Shown here in pieces: positions 52,703-61,299 of a stretch of 64,000 bases of DNA (the stretch's first letter is position 1; each line of letters opens with the position of its first letter). Position numbers and translations under genes: made by a program. Below the pieces are notes generated by a model. That model was given only the letters and a program-made list of their open reading frames with translations, was not told the origin of the DNA and made no database searches. This stretch comes from Chitinophagaceae bacterium (lineage in GTDB: Bacteria; Bacteroidota; Bacteroidia; Chitinophagales; Chitinophagaceae): contig JADJTY010000001.1 of the NCBI GenBank assembly GCA_016710935.1, forward strand, positions 62,001-126,000, in the 5' to 3' direction.

Positions 52703-54892
52703 ATGCGGAAAATTATCACCCTGCTTGTTTTTCTTGTTGCTGTTTTTTTTGCAGAAGCACAGAAAGGAAAAGTACCTGCTTATTATTTTACCAGAACCAG
52801 CGAGTATTATTTGAATGATGCCGAAGTAGATTCTTTGTTTTATGATGAAGCAACCGCTTTTTTAAAAGAACAAAGTATTCCCGAGTCAATGGTTGAGGCA
52901 GCATATCCAACTATTAAGCGTATGCTGCTGACTGTGAGCAAACAAAATATCACGCAGGCATTTACCGTACTGGAGAATCAGCAAAAAATAAAACCGGTTG
53001 ATAAAAGCCTGTCAAAGTATTACAGCAATAAGCGGTTGTATATGGAAGAAATTCAGGTGCAGATACGCAAAACATTTTCTACAAGTAAATCTCTTTCAAA
53101 ATACACATCACTTAACAACAGCGACCGGATCACCAGTTTTAACAGTATTGTACGGGTGGGTACCAATGGTAAACTGCTGGTTCAGGAAGAGATAAGCATA
53201 CACAATGGCAACGGGGAAACAAATAGCGTGTATGCAAACGACGGTAGTTCAGAAGAGATTGCTGTAAACAATGAGATCAAAAGAGGGATTGTAAGGGCTT
53301 TCCCGCTTTACTATATCAATAAGTATAAACTTTTTCAGAACACAACTTTTAAACTGAAAGAAGTGTTGCTTGATGGTAAAAAAGAAAAATATCATACCGA
53401 AAAACATGAGAACGGTATTTTGGTTTATACCGGAAGCAAAGAAGTTTTTTTAGAGAAGGGACAATATACTTACAGCATTACCTACGAAACAGATCATCAG
53501 CTTAAGTCATTAAAAGATTTTGATGAACTGTATTGGAATGTTACCGGCAACGGCTGGTCTTTTAAAATAGATTCGGCATCTTGTACGGTTATACTTCCCC
53601 GGGGAGCCACCGTATTATCCAGCAAATGCTATACCGGTAAGCAGGGTTCCACCAATGAAGATTGCAACATAAGCCAAACTGCAATGGGCGATAGTGTTGC
53701 TATAGTTTTCAGGGCTACAAGATCGCTGCAGCCTTACCAGGGGCTTACCATTGCTACATCCTGGCCCAAAGGATTTATACAAAACCAACCTTCGCTTTGG
53801 CAAACCATTAAATATTATGTGTGGAATAATAAAGCAGTTTTCTTTTTACCATTGGCTGCCCTGTTCTCTGCCATCTTCTGTTTTATTTTTTGGTTCCGTT
53901 ATGGCCGTGATCCGGAGAAAGGAACAGTATATCCTTTGTTTGAACCGCCTGCCGGATTCTCGCCGGCTGCATTGGGTTATATACGAAACCAAAAGTATAG
54001 CCAGCAGCTAACGGCTGCAACGATCGTGGATGCTGCTGTTCGAAATAAGATAACAATTGATGTAGAAAGGGATGGGCTTATTTTTAAACACAACGAATAC
54101 GCTATCAGAAAAAGTAATTTGCCGGGAAAAGCGCCCATAAGTAATTATGAAGATTTTGGCAGCGACGTAAATGACCTGATTGGCAACCGCATTGAAAAAG
54201 GAAAATACAACAGTAACCTGGCCGACCTGAACAAAACCGTAGAGGCTTATTGCGAAGACAAGTATAAGAATAAAGACGGATTTGGAAAAAGTAACAAAGG
54301 GTTTTTTGCTTTGAATAATAAGTATACTACCATTCCGGTATTGATTTGCTTTGCAGCAGGTATTTGGGGAGTCATAGAGTTATTCAAAGCCCTGTATCTT
54401 TCAAACTTCTGGCAGATAGCCTATTTTGTTGGTGGTATCATTTTATGTTCGCTGGTATTTAGAATATTCTCAAAGCTTTTAAAAGCATACAGCCCCGAAG
54501 GGCGGCAACTGGCCGATAAGATCGAAGGCTTTCGCATGTTTTTGGCTACCGCCGATGAAAAAAGATTTGACCTGCTGAGTCCGCCCAAAAAATCGCTGGA
54601 GCTGTACGAAAAATATCTGCCTTTTGCCATTGCACTGGGTTGTGAAAATGAATGGGGACAAAAATTTGAAGACATTATTAATACAGCGGTAATTTCCGGA
54701 GCAGCCGCTACTTCGTTTTCACAAAGCTTCTCCCGTGATAGCCGCAGTTTCAGCTCATCCTTTGCTTCGTCATTCAGCGGTGCCATATCTTCGGCAAGTA
54801 CGCCTCCATCCAGTTCTTCGGGCGGGGGTTCTTCCTTTAGCAGCGGCAGCAGCGGTGGCGGTGGTGGTGGCGGTGGTGGTGGTGGTTGGTAA
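52703..54892 (+). CDS. DUF2207 domain-containing membrane protein
   Basis: The 729-residue protein has a signal peptide (ending FAEAQ). A DUF2207 extracytoplasmic region includes SFNSIVRVGTNGKLLVQEEISI and LYWNVTGNGW, followed by membrane helices near 373-395 and 540-590. The C-terminal tail is Ser-rich and ends in (GGT)n-encoded glycine and a final Trp. The pairing with LemA is common in many bacteria. Function unknown; a role in envelope maintenance is often inferred. The 59-residue gene follows. Confidence 0.9.
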   Translation: MRKIITLLVFLVAVFFAEAQKGKVPAYYFTRTSEYYLNDAEVDSLFYDEATAFLKEQSIPESMVEAAYPTIKRMLLTVSKQNITQAFTVLENQQKIKPVDKSLSKYYSNKRLYMEEIQVQIRKTFSTSKSLSKYTSLNNSDRITSFNSIVRVGTNGKLLVQEEISIHNGNGETNSVYANDGSSEEIAVNNEIKRGIVRAFPLYYINKYKLFQNTTFKLKEVLLDGKKEKYHTEKHENGILVYTGSKEVFLEKGQYTYSITYETDHQLKSLKDFDELYWNVTGNGWSFKIDSASCTVILPRGATVLSSKCYTGKQGSTNEDCNISQTAMGDSVAIVFRATRSLQPYQGLTIATSWPKGFIQNQPSLWQTIKYYVWNNKAVFFLPLAALFSAIFCFIFWFRYGRDPEKGTVYPLFEPPAGFSPAALGYIRNQKYSQQLTAATIVDAAVRNKITIDVERDGLIFKHNEYAIRKSNLPGKAPISNYEDFGSDVNDLIGNRIEKGKYNSNLADLNKTVEAYCEDKYKNKDGFGKSNKGFFALNNKYTTIPVLICFAAGIWGVIELFKALYLSNFWQIAYFVGGIILCSLVFRIFSKLLKAYSPEGRQLADKIEGFRMFLATADEKRFDLLSPPKKSLELYEKYLPFAIALGCENEWGQKFEDIINTAVISGAAATSFSQSFSRDSRSFSSSFASSFSGAISSASTPPSSSSGGGSSFSSGSSGGGGGGGGGGGW

Positions 54893-54953
54893 CAAGATAT
54901 TTGATCGTCTCCATAATGAACAACCTTTTTTTTTAATATTAAAACATAGAAAC

Positions 54954-55133
54954 ATGTCAACAGAAACTTCTTTTGAAGATTGGTACGCTGAAGTAAAAAT
55001 TGAATTTGCCAAAGCCGGTCTTACCTTACCGGAAGACATTGAAATGATGGAGCTGGCCCATATGGAATGTATGGAAGCTAATAGGTCTGTTGCAGATTTT
55101 GTTGCAGCATCCAAAGCAGAACAAAACGGTTAA
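54954..55133 (+). CDS. 59-residue protein of unknown function
   Basis: ATG at 54954 (MSTETSFEDWYAEVKIEFAK) gives an acidic, mostly helical protein with a Met-rich segment (EMMELAHMECMEANRS). No domain recognised. It lies 61 bp after the DUF2207 gene and 17 bp before the beta-lactamase-like gene. The longer frame from 54735 overlaps DUF2207 and is not real. Confidence 0.68.
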   Translation: MSTETSFEDWYAEVKIEFAKAGLTLPEDIEMMELAHMECMEANRSVADFVAASKAEQNG

Positions 55134-55150
55134 CAGTTAAAATAACCAGT

Positions 55151-56737
55151 ATGAAAAAATGTTTTTTATTTATTGCAGTCACCACCGTTTTTATTTCCTG
55201 CAAACAACCAGCAGATAAAACAAATGCATCAACAGTGTTGTACGACTCTGCTTATGTGCCGGCCGTGTTTGAAGATCCCAACCGGGTAGAAAAAATTAAA
55301 GCAGCTTTTGCGGTAATAGATAGTTTGTATAAAAAGCATGCCACTGATAATCATTTCCCCGCCATATCTTTTGGCATTGTTGTAGATGGGCAACTGCTGT
55401 ATAAAAACAGTTATGGTTATACCGATGTAGAAAAGAAAATTCCGGCAACAACTTCCTCCCTGTTTCGCATTGCATCCATGAGCAAGAGTTTTACCTGCAT
55501 GGCCATTTTAAAACTGCGTGATGAAGGAAAACTGAATTTGGATGATGCCGCTTATTTATACATTCCTGAATTAAAAAACGTTAAATACCCCACAGCCGAT
55601 GCCCCGCATATTACCATCCGCCATTTAATGACGCATGGAGCAGGTTTTCCGGAAGATAATCCCTGGGGCGACAGGCAACTGGCCGATACGGATAAAGACC
55701 TGATGGAATTTATTGGTAAGCAGATCAGTTTTTCAAATCCGCCGGGTATTGCTTTTGAATATAGTAACCTGGGGTTTGCCCTGCAGGGAAAGATCATCAG
55801 TAAGGTTTCGGGTATGCGTTACCAGGAGTATATCAAAAAATTTATCCTGGAGCCGCTGGGCATGAAAACCACCACCTACGAATTTGGTGATGTGGCTGCC
55901 GATAAACTGGCACATGGTTACCGCTGGTTAAATGAACAATGGAATGAAGAAACTTTACTGCACGATACCAAAGATGGTAGCTGGGGTGCGATGGGTGCTA
56001 TGATCAGCTCTATAGATGAGTTTGCAAACTACATGGCTTTTCACATGAGTGCATGGCCGCCCAACAATGTAAAAGATGACGGGCCCTTAAAAAGAAGTTC
56101 AGTAAGAGAGATGCATCATCCCTGGCGATGGAATGGTTTTAACCCCTCGTTTAAATTTCCTGACGGAAGAACCTGTGCTGTTACAGCAGCCTATTGCTAT
56201 GGGTTAGGCTGGCTGAAAGACTGCGATGGCAAAACCTATATTGCCCACAGCGGTGGACTACCCGGCTTTGGAAGCCAGTGGCGCATCATGCCCGACTACG
56301 GCATTGGCGTGGTAGCCTTTGCCAACCGTACCTATGCGCCCATGGGCGGCATAAACCTGCGTGTACTGGATACCTTAATTAAAATTGCCGGCCTGCAACC
56401 CAGGCAAATTATACCATCAAAAATTTTAGAGCAACGCAAAAATGAACTTCTGAAAATTTTACCCGACTGGAACAATGCTGAACAAAGCGGTATTTTTGCG
56501 GAGAACTTTTTTCCTGATTACCCCATTGATAGTTTAAAGAAAGAAGCAACAAATTTATATAGCAAAGCAGGTAAAATAATTTCGGTTAAAGCAACAAAAC
56601 CCGAGAACCAGTTGCGTGGCAGTTTTATTATGGAAGGCGAAAAGATAAATATGGAAGTGTATTTTACGCTATCGCCGGAGAATCCTGCGTTGATACAGGA
56701 GTATCATATTAAAGAAGTGCCGAAACTTAAACCATAA
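55151..56737 (+). CDS. lipoprotein serine hydrolase (class C beta-lactamase-like)
   Basis: The 528-residue protein has a lipobox F-I-S-C (Cys17). The catalytic residues are Ser109 and Lys112 (SMSK), Tyr203-Ser204-Asn205 (YSN), and His365-Ser366-Gly367-Gly368 (HSGG, the KTG-equivalent). It belongs to the serine beta-lactamase/D-Ala-D-Ala carboxypeptidase superfamily (PF00144); most such proteins in Bacteroidota are esterases or peptidases rather than resistance enzymes. The C-terminal ~100 residues form an added beta domain. Confidence 0.92.
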   Translation: MKKCFLFIAVTTVFISCKQPADKTNASTVLYDSAYVPAVFEDPNRVEKIKAAFAVIDSLYKKHATDNHFPAISFGIVVDGQLLYKNSYGYTDVEKKIPATTSSLFRIASMSKSFTCMAILKLRDEGKLNLDDAAYLYIPELKNVKYPTADAPHITIRHLMTHGAGFPEDNPWGDRQLADTDKDLMEFIGKQISFSNPPGIAFEYSNLGFALQGKIISKVSGMRYQEYIKKFILEPLGMKTTTYEFGDVAADKLAHGYRWLNEQWNEETLLHDTKDGSWGAMGAMISSIDEFANYMAFHMSAWPPNNVKDDGPLKRSSVREMHHPWRWNGFNPSFKFPDGRTCAVTAAYCYGLGWLKDCDGKTYIAHSGGLPGFGSQWRIMPDYGIGVVAFANRTYAPMGGINLRVLDTLIKIAGLQPRQIIPSKILEQRKNELLKILPDWNNAEQSGIFAENFFPDYPIDSLKKEATNLYSKAGKIISVKATKPENQLRGSFIMEGEKINMEVYFTLSPENPALIQEYHIKEVPKLKP

Positions 56738-56763
56738 TCACAACTTTATCAATAACATAAAAA

Positions 56764-57126
56764 ATGGACGGAATTAATTACTTTCTCCCCGGCCAGCTCT
56801 GGCAATATAACACCCGACCGGGCGATGAAAATTCGCTCCTTACGGTTTTAAAAATCGACGATGAAGAAGATTATACCATTATTCATGTAAGGCTCGACAA
56901 TATAAATTTTGGAAGCAATGGTTATATTCAGCACATAGCTTTTTCTGCAGAGGCGATCATGGATTCTGTAACCAGCTTCATCAGGCACCTGGATGCGGTT
57001 CCTGATTATAAAGAAGTATACGATCATTGGAAACAATCATTTGCGGAAGGAAAAACAGATTACTGGAAGGTGACGGTAAAGGAAGCCGTAGAGGCAATTG
57101 GCCAAAGAATGACTAAAAAGGATTAA
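56764..57126 (+). CDS. small soluble protein of unknown function
   Basis: The 120-residue protein (MDGINYFLPGQLWQYNTRPGD) has no signal or membrane segment. It has acidic and aromatic strands in the first half (LLTVLKIDDEEDYTIIHVRLDNINFG) and helices with many His and Lys in the second half. It could be an immunity- or stress-type protein by look, but no family is recognised. It is 26 bp after the beta-lactamase-like gene. Confidence 0.75.
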   Translation: MDGINYFLPGQLWQYNTRPGDENSLLTVLKIDDEEDYTIIHVRLDNINFGSNGYIQHIAFSAEAIMDSVTSFIRHLDAVPDYKEVYDHWKQSFAEGKTDYWKVTVKEAVEAIGQRMTKKD

Positions 57127-57165
57127 CCATTGAGCAGGATAAAGTGATTAGTAGCGGCTCATCAT

Positions 57166-57813
57166 TTATTTTTTACCATACCGGTAATTGAAGGCAAGTT
57201 CCCTGTCGCCCATTAACAGTTTAGCCTCCCTGGTTGCTTCCGTCAATTTAGCCAGATCTTTTTCATAAAACAAGGTATGGAGGTTTCCTTTCCAGTATAA
57301 GATACAAAGCTGAAAATCGCTGCTAAGGGTATAGAAAGAACAATCTCCTTCATCGGGGTTATTGTAAAAAAGCAACGGAAGTACCTCTGCTAACGAAGCA
57401 TGATCAAGCAGCAAACCATCTGTTCCGGTTTCAGCGCCAACCAGTTTTTTAAACTGATCACGATCTTCATTGGTATCAAACCCAAAATCATCCCAGCTAC
57501 GGCAAAGATCCTGCACCAGTATTACCTGGTCTATTTTCAGATATTTTAAAAACTTTACAAAGGCAGCAGCAAAACCATTTTCGTAAGTGCTTCCATTCAA
57601 TTCCTCATCATAAACCAATATACAAAACTCCGCAGCCTGGTTATTGTTATTGAACAGCGGTACCCTATGATCGTAAAACGGCAATATGCTTGAAATGATA
57701 GCAGGGTCTTCCCCATCGAAGCCTTTAAAATAAAAGCGTTGTCTTGCAGCTATCTCAATATCTGCCATGTTGCTCATTTCAAAAATTTGCCGGCGGGAAA
57801 TTGCTTTTATCAT
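57166..57813 (-). CDS. soluble protein of unknown function
   Basis: The 215-residue protein (MIKAISRRQIFEMSNMADIE) lacks signal and membrane segments. It is mixed alpha/beta with clusters of acidic residues (SWDDFGFDTNEDRDQF) and ends FNYRYGKK. No family recognised. It is convergent with the 120-residue gene. Confidence 0.78.
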   Translation of the reverse strand: MIKAISRRQIFEMSNMADIEIAARQRFYFKGFDGEDPAIISSILPFYDHRVPLFNNNNQAAEFCILVYDEELNGSTYENGFAAAFVKFLKYLKIDQVILVQDLCRSWDDFGFDTNEDRDQFKKLVGAETGTDGLLLDHASLAEVLPLLFYNNPDEGDCSFYTLSSDFQLCILYWKGNLHTLFYEKDLAKLTEATREAKLLMGDRELAFNYRYGKK

Positions 57814-57939
57814 GACTGTTATTTTATCATCAATCCTTATATATTTTAAAACAGGAATTTAAATGTAGCTAATTGTAATTGTTTTAAAATATTTTTAATG
57901 CTCACAATTTTGCCAAAGTTTACATAAGCAATCATCATT

Positions 57940-58740
57940 ATGCCCCGAAACCAAAAATACTGGAAGAACCGTTTTGGTGATCCATTCGGTAAAACACAAT
58001 CTTACTACCATCACCTTGACCTCAGGCATATTGATGACCTGGATGATATAGGGTTTGCTTATATCATGGAAGGTGTAAAAGGCGTTGATATGCTGGACCT
58101 GAATGAACTTGAAATTACCAATGAAAGCATCAGGTTGCTTGCAGGCCTGGACTATGTTAAAGAATTACAACTAAAAGGTTGTAGCGTTGATAACGATTGT
58201 GTAAAGGACCTGAATACAATTACCAGCCTTGAATTGTTACATTTAAAAAATACAAATATTACCATTGATGGCCTGTTACACTTGGATAAACTTACGCTGC
58301 TGAAAACACTTATGTTTTCAGCAGAGGATGTAGATACCATTAAAGAAAAGTTGTTGCAATTAAAAAACTTATTGCCGCAATGTGATTTTGTGATTAATTC
58401 GAAACCATATTATTTTGATCCTGTTGAACGTTTTATTTATGCGGTTAAAGCACAACCATATACATACAGGCTGAAAATAAAAAACGAATCATTAAATATT
58501 CCCTGGAGTAACTGGGTCATTAAGCCAAGCGATAGTTACTATGAAACAGAAAACCAGGGGCCTTTCCCGGTTAATGAAATTGAGTGGATAGAAGTTGATC
58601 CGATAGAAGAACGAAAAGACGGAAAATTGATCACGGTAAAACTGGAGGATCATACGGAAGAAATTGAAAAACTGCTGGAAGAACTTTCCATTCCATACAT
58701 GGAAGTCGAAGAGATCATCAGGATTTATATCGTAAAATAA
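57940..58740 (+). CDS. protein with leucine-rich repeat-like and DUF6678-like parts
   Basis: The 266-residue soluble protein has about three leucine-rich repeats in residues 45-150, with regular L-x-L-x-x-x-x-I/V units (LDLNELEITNESIRLLAGLDYVKELQLKGCSVDND). The C-terminal half (170-266) contains WSNWVIKPSDSYYETENQGPFPVNEIEWIEVDP, a pattern that resembles DUF6678-like proteins. No signal peptide. Function unknown; it may be an immunity-type protein. Confidence 0.65.
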   Translation: MPRNQKYWKNRFGDPFGKTQSYYHHLDLRHIDDLDDIGFAYIMEGVKGVDMLDLNELEITNESIRLLAGLDYVKELQLKGCSVDNDCVKDLNTITSLELLHLKNTNITIDGLLHLDKLTLLKTLMFSAEDVDTIKEKLLQLKNLLPQCDFVINSKPYYFDPVERFIYAVKAQPYTYRLKIKNESLNIPWSNWVIKPSDSYYETENQGPFPVNEIEWIEVDPIEERKDGKLITVKLEDHTEEIEKLLEELSIPYMEVEEIIRIYIVK

Positions 58741-58743
58741 GGC

Positions 58744-59088
58744 TTATAATAAATCCTCCATGATGGCTTTTACCTCATAATAGGTTTCTTCATTGGGGCA
58801 GTTGATCTGCCAGCCATACAGCATTTCGTATTTTTCAAAACAGATGGTAAAGCTCAGCCACTTCCCTTTCAATGTCCAGTTGGTCCACCAGATACCGTAG
58901 CCATCATGGTCATCATCCAGTTCAGGATAATCCTGTATCTCCGGTAAATTCATAGCCTCTTTATAAGCTTTATCTAAATCAGCTTCTTCATAATCAGCTT
59001 CAATCAGTTTGGCTATTTCCGGTAGGGCAACATAAAAATCGCCCATGTGGTTTATCCCTTCAACAATATTTCTTTTAGCGGGCTTCAT
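58744..59088 (-). CDS. small acidic soluble protein of unknown function
   Basis: The start is set at ATG 59088 (MKPAKRNIVEGINHMGDFYV; 114 residues), 7 bp after the stop of the acylase gene; longer frames would overlap that gene. It is acidic with aromatic strands (YGIWWTNWTLKGKWLSFTICFEKYEMLYGW). No family recognised. Probably cotranscribed with the acylase. Confidence 0.72.
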   Translation of the reverse strand: MKPAKRNIVEGINHMGDFYVALPEIAKLIEADYEEADLDKAYKEAMNLPEIQDYPELDDDHDGYGIWWTNWTLKGKWLSFTICFEKYEMLYGWQINCPNEETYYEVKAIMEDLL

Positions 59089-59095
59089 ATTTATT

Positions 59096-61294
59096 TTATT
59101 GCCCCGGATGGTATTTCCTTTCCACATGCTTCATTACATCTTCTTTATAAAACAACACCTCTTTAAACTGCCCCTTGCTGTACATCAAACCCTGGTCAAA
59201 AAAATGTTTGGAATTTGGATCGCCGCTTTGGCCACCGGCCAGTAAGGATTTTGCTTTTACTTTTTTACCCGCAGGGCCCTGTGGACCAAACTCAACAGCA
59301 CAAATAAAACTGTTGCCATGTACACCGTATCTTTTTTTAGTGCCAGGGAATGTTCTGCTAATGTAAGATGGCAACATACCCAAAGTAGAAGAGGCAAAAC
59401 CTACCGGTAAACTGGGTTTGTTGTCATCAAACGTATATTCAATATCATTGGAGATGCGTTGAAAACGATTTATTTCTCCCCAGGGAATTTGGTATTTACC
59501 AAAATCACTTATAAGCGCTTTGGTAACCTCAAACAAGGGTTGTATCAACTGGTTGGGTGATGCGGTTACAGCAAATTCATTTGTTTTTTCAACCAGCCCG
59601 GCATTGGCGCCTGCTGATTTTTCTCGTGCAATTTGCGGCAATAATTTTTCACTCCACAGTATCGCCAGGGTGGTGGCAACAGAATTTTCACCACAATGCA
59701 GGTCCCAGTTTTTTAAAATGGCAACAGCCTCTTTTATTTGGTTGTATGCAGGATCATCGGGGAAAGCATTTTTTTCATAGGCCCTCACCAGGGCAGGGAT
59801 CAGTTTTTCAAAGGCGGCCAGGTAAGTATCGTAACCGGCAGCAATTACTTTATCTAACGTGTATTTTTTTTCTTTATCCAGTACACGTGCGGCATTAATT
59901 CCCCTGAAATTTTCTTTATCAGGTGCTAAATAAGATGCATAATCATTTTTATTGGGACTGAATTTGCCTGCCACTGTAAATGGTGTTGAGTTACAGTTTT
60001 GTAACCAGCCGTTCTGCGGATTGTACATATGTACACTTTCATTTACGGTATGATAGCCTTTCCATTCTGTGGCTGATGTTGTGCCATCAACCGGTTTGCT
60101 CCAGTCGTATGTAGGATCACGCTTTGGTAAAAAATTACCATGCCAGTAAGCAATATTCCCTTCCGCATCGGCATATACGGTATTGTTGCTGGGGTTGGCA
60201 CCCATGTCCATGGTTTTTTTAAAATCGGCAAAACTTATTGTTTTGGTACGCAGCCAGCTTTGCATAAAACCTTTTGTATCGCGGTTGTTGTGGCGTACAC
60301 TTACATATTGCCCATCACGCTTTGCCATTACGGGGCCATGATGGGTAAACAGGGCATTAAAAATTTTTGTTTCAAACCCCGTTGCTGTTTTATATTGTAT
60401 GCTGATTAATTTTTTAGTTACTGGTTTCTGCTCTCCGTCGTATTCATAAAACCAATCATTTTCTTTTTTTGTAAGTTTTTCAATGTATGCATCCGAAATA
60501 TCAGCCTCTGATGAAGTGTGCATCCAGCCGCCATGTTCATTAAAACCCTGGTAAACGAATGGCTGGCCCCAGGTAACGGCACCATAAGCATTTAAACCTT
60601 CTTCACTAACCATATGCACTTCGGGAAGAAAATAAAAGGTAACATGCGGGTTGTTATATAAAATGGCTTTACCCGATGCGGTAATTTTTGGCGCAAATGC
60701 AAAACCGTTGGAGCCTGTTGTTTCTGGTTCAATAAATTCTTTTTTTACAATGGCTTCATCTTTGCCCGAATAAAAATTCTTTAACTCACCGGTTGTAATG
60801 CCGCCGGTGCTGATGGCGCCAATGCTTCCATCGGTCCATAATAAAGGATACCAGGGCTGAAAGCGATGGAGCAATGCCGGTTTTACCTGTGGATTTTTGT
60901 AGAGAAAATAATTAATGCCATCGGCATAACCATTCAATATTTTTTTTAACCAGTCTGGCGCTTTTGCAAGATCTTTAATGGCATCTGCACTGTCGATCAC
61001 CAGCCTGATCAGCAGATCATTGTAGAGGTCTTTTTCTCCGTTCACTTCCGACAAGCGGCCCAGCTTTTCAATATAGTTCATCTCTACTCTTCTGAAATCA
61101 TCTTCGCATTGGGCATACAATAAACCAAACACCGCATCGGCATCAGTTTTGCCATACACATGCGGTATGCCATAATTGTCGCGGATGATGGTGATATTGG
61201 CTGCCTGTTTTCCCCAACGTGCAATTTCTGTTTTTGAAAATGGCTGTGCAGCTAACTGCAGCGGAAATAAAAGTATAATAAGAAATCGTTTCAT
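59096..61294 (-). CDS. penicillin acylase family (S45) N-terminal nucleophile hydrolase
   Basis: The 732-residue protein has a signal peptide (ending LAAQ). The alpha region runs to about residue 194; the N-terminal nucleophile Ser195 follows in TG-SNGFAFAPK, the usual site of autocleavage. The beta chain contains the oxyanion-region motif NNPHVTFYFLPE and YGAVTWGQPFVYQGFNEHGGWMHTSSEAD. S45 enzymes cleave amides of aryl- or acyl-amino acids, including N-acyl-homoserine lactones in some members. The substrate here is unknown. The M19 dipeptidase gene is 5 bp upstream, so the two are cotranscribed. Confidence 0.92.
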   Translation of the reverse strand: MKRFLIILLFPLQLAAQPFSKTEIARWGKQAANITIIRDNYGIPHVYGKTDADAVFGLLYAQCEDDFRRVEMNYIEKLGRLSEVNGEKDLYNDLLIRLVIDSADAIKDLAKAPDWLKKILNGYADGINYFLYKNPQVKPALLHRFQPWYPLLWTDGSIGAISTGGITTGELKNFYSGKDEAIVKKEFIEPETTGSNGFAFAPKITASGKAILYNNPHVTFYFLPEVHMVSEEGLNAYGAVTWGQPFVYQGFNEHGGWMHTSSEADISDAYIEKLTKKENDWFYEYDGEQKPVTKKLISIQYKTATGFETKIFNALFTHHGPVMAKRDGQYVSVRHNNRDTKGFMQSWLRTKTISFADFKKTMDMGANPSNNTVYADAEGNIAYWHGNFLPKRDPTYDWSKPVDGTTSATEWKGYHTVNESVHMYNPQNGWLQNCNSTPFTVAGKFSPNKNDYASYLAPDKENFRGINAARVLDKEKKYTLDKVIAAGYDTYLAAFEKLIPALVRAYEKNAFPDDPAYNQIKEAVAILKNWDLHCGENSVATTLAILWSEKLLPQIAREKSAGANAGLVEKTNEFAVTASPNQLIQPLFEVTKALISDFGKYQIPWGEINRFQRISNDIEYTFDDNKPSLPVGFASSTLGMLPSYISRTFPGTKKRYGVHGNSFICAVEFGPQGPAGKKVKAKSLLAGGQSGDPNSKHFFDQGLMYSKGQFKEVLFYKEDVMKHVERKYHPGQ

Positions 61295-61299
61295 ATAGA

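Noticed and set aside
54421..54960. 179-codon minus-strand ORF with a polyproline run
   Set aside because: It is the complement of the Gly-rich tail of DUF2207 (GGT repeats read as Pro). No start context or protein-like pattern.
54735..55133. 132-codon plus-strand ORF overlapping DUF2207 and the 59-residue gene
   Set aside because: Its first part reads through the Ser/Gly-coding end of DUF2207 in another frame, with unlikely composition (runs of Ala and Val). Only the final 59 codons, from ATG 54954, look like a gene.
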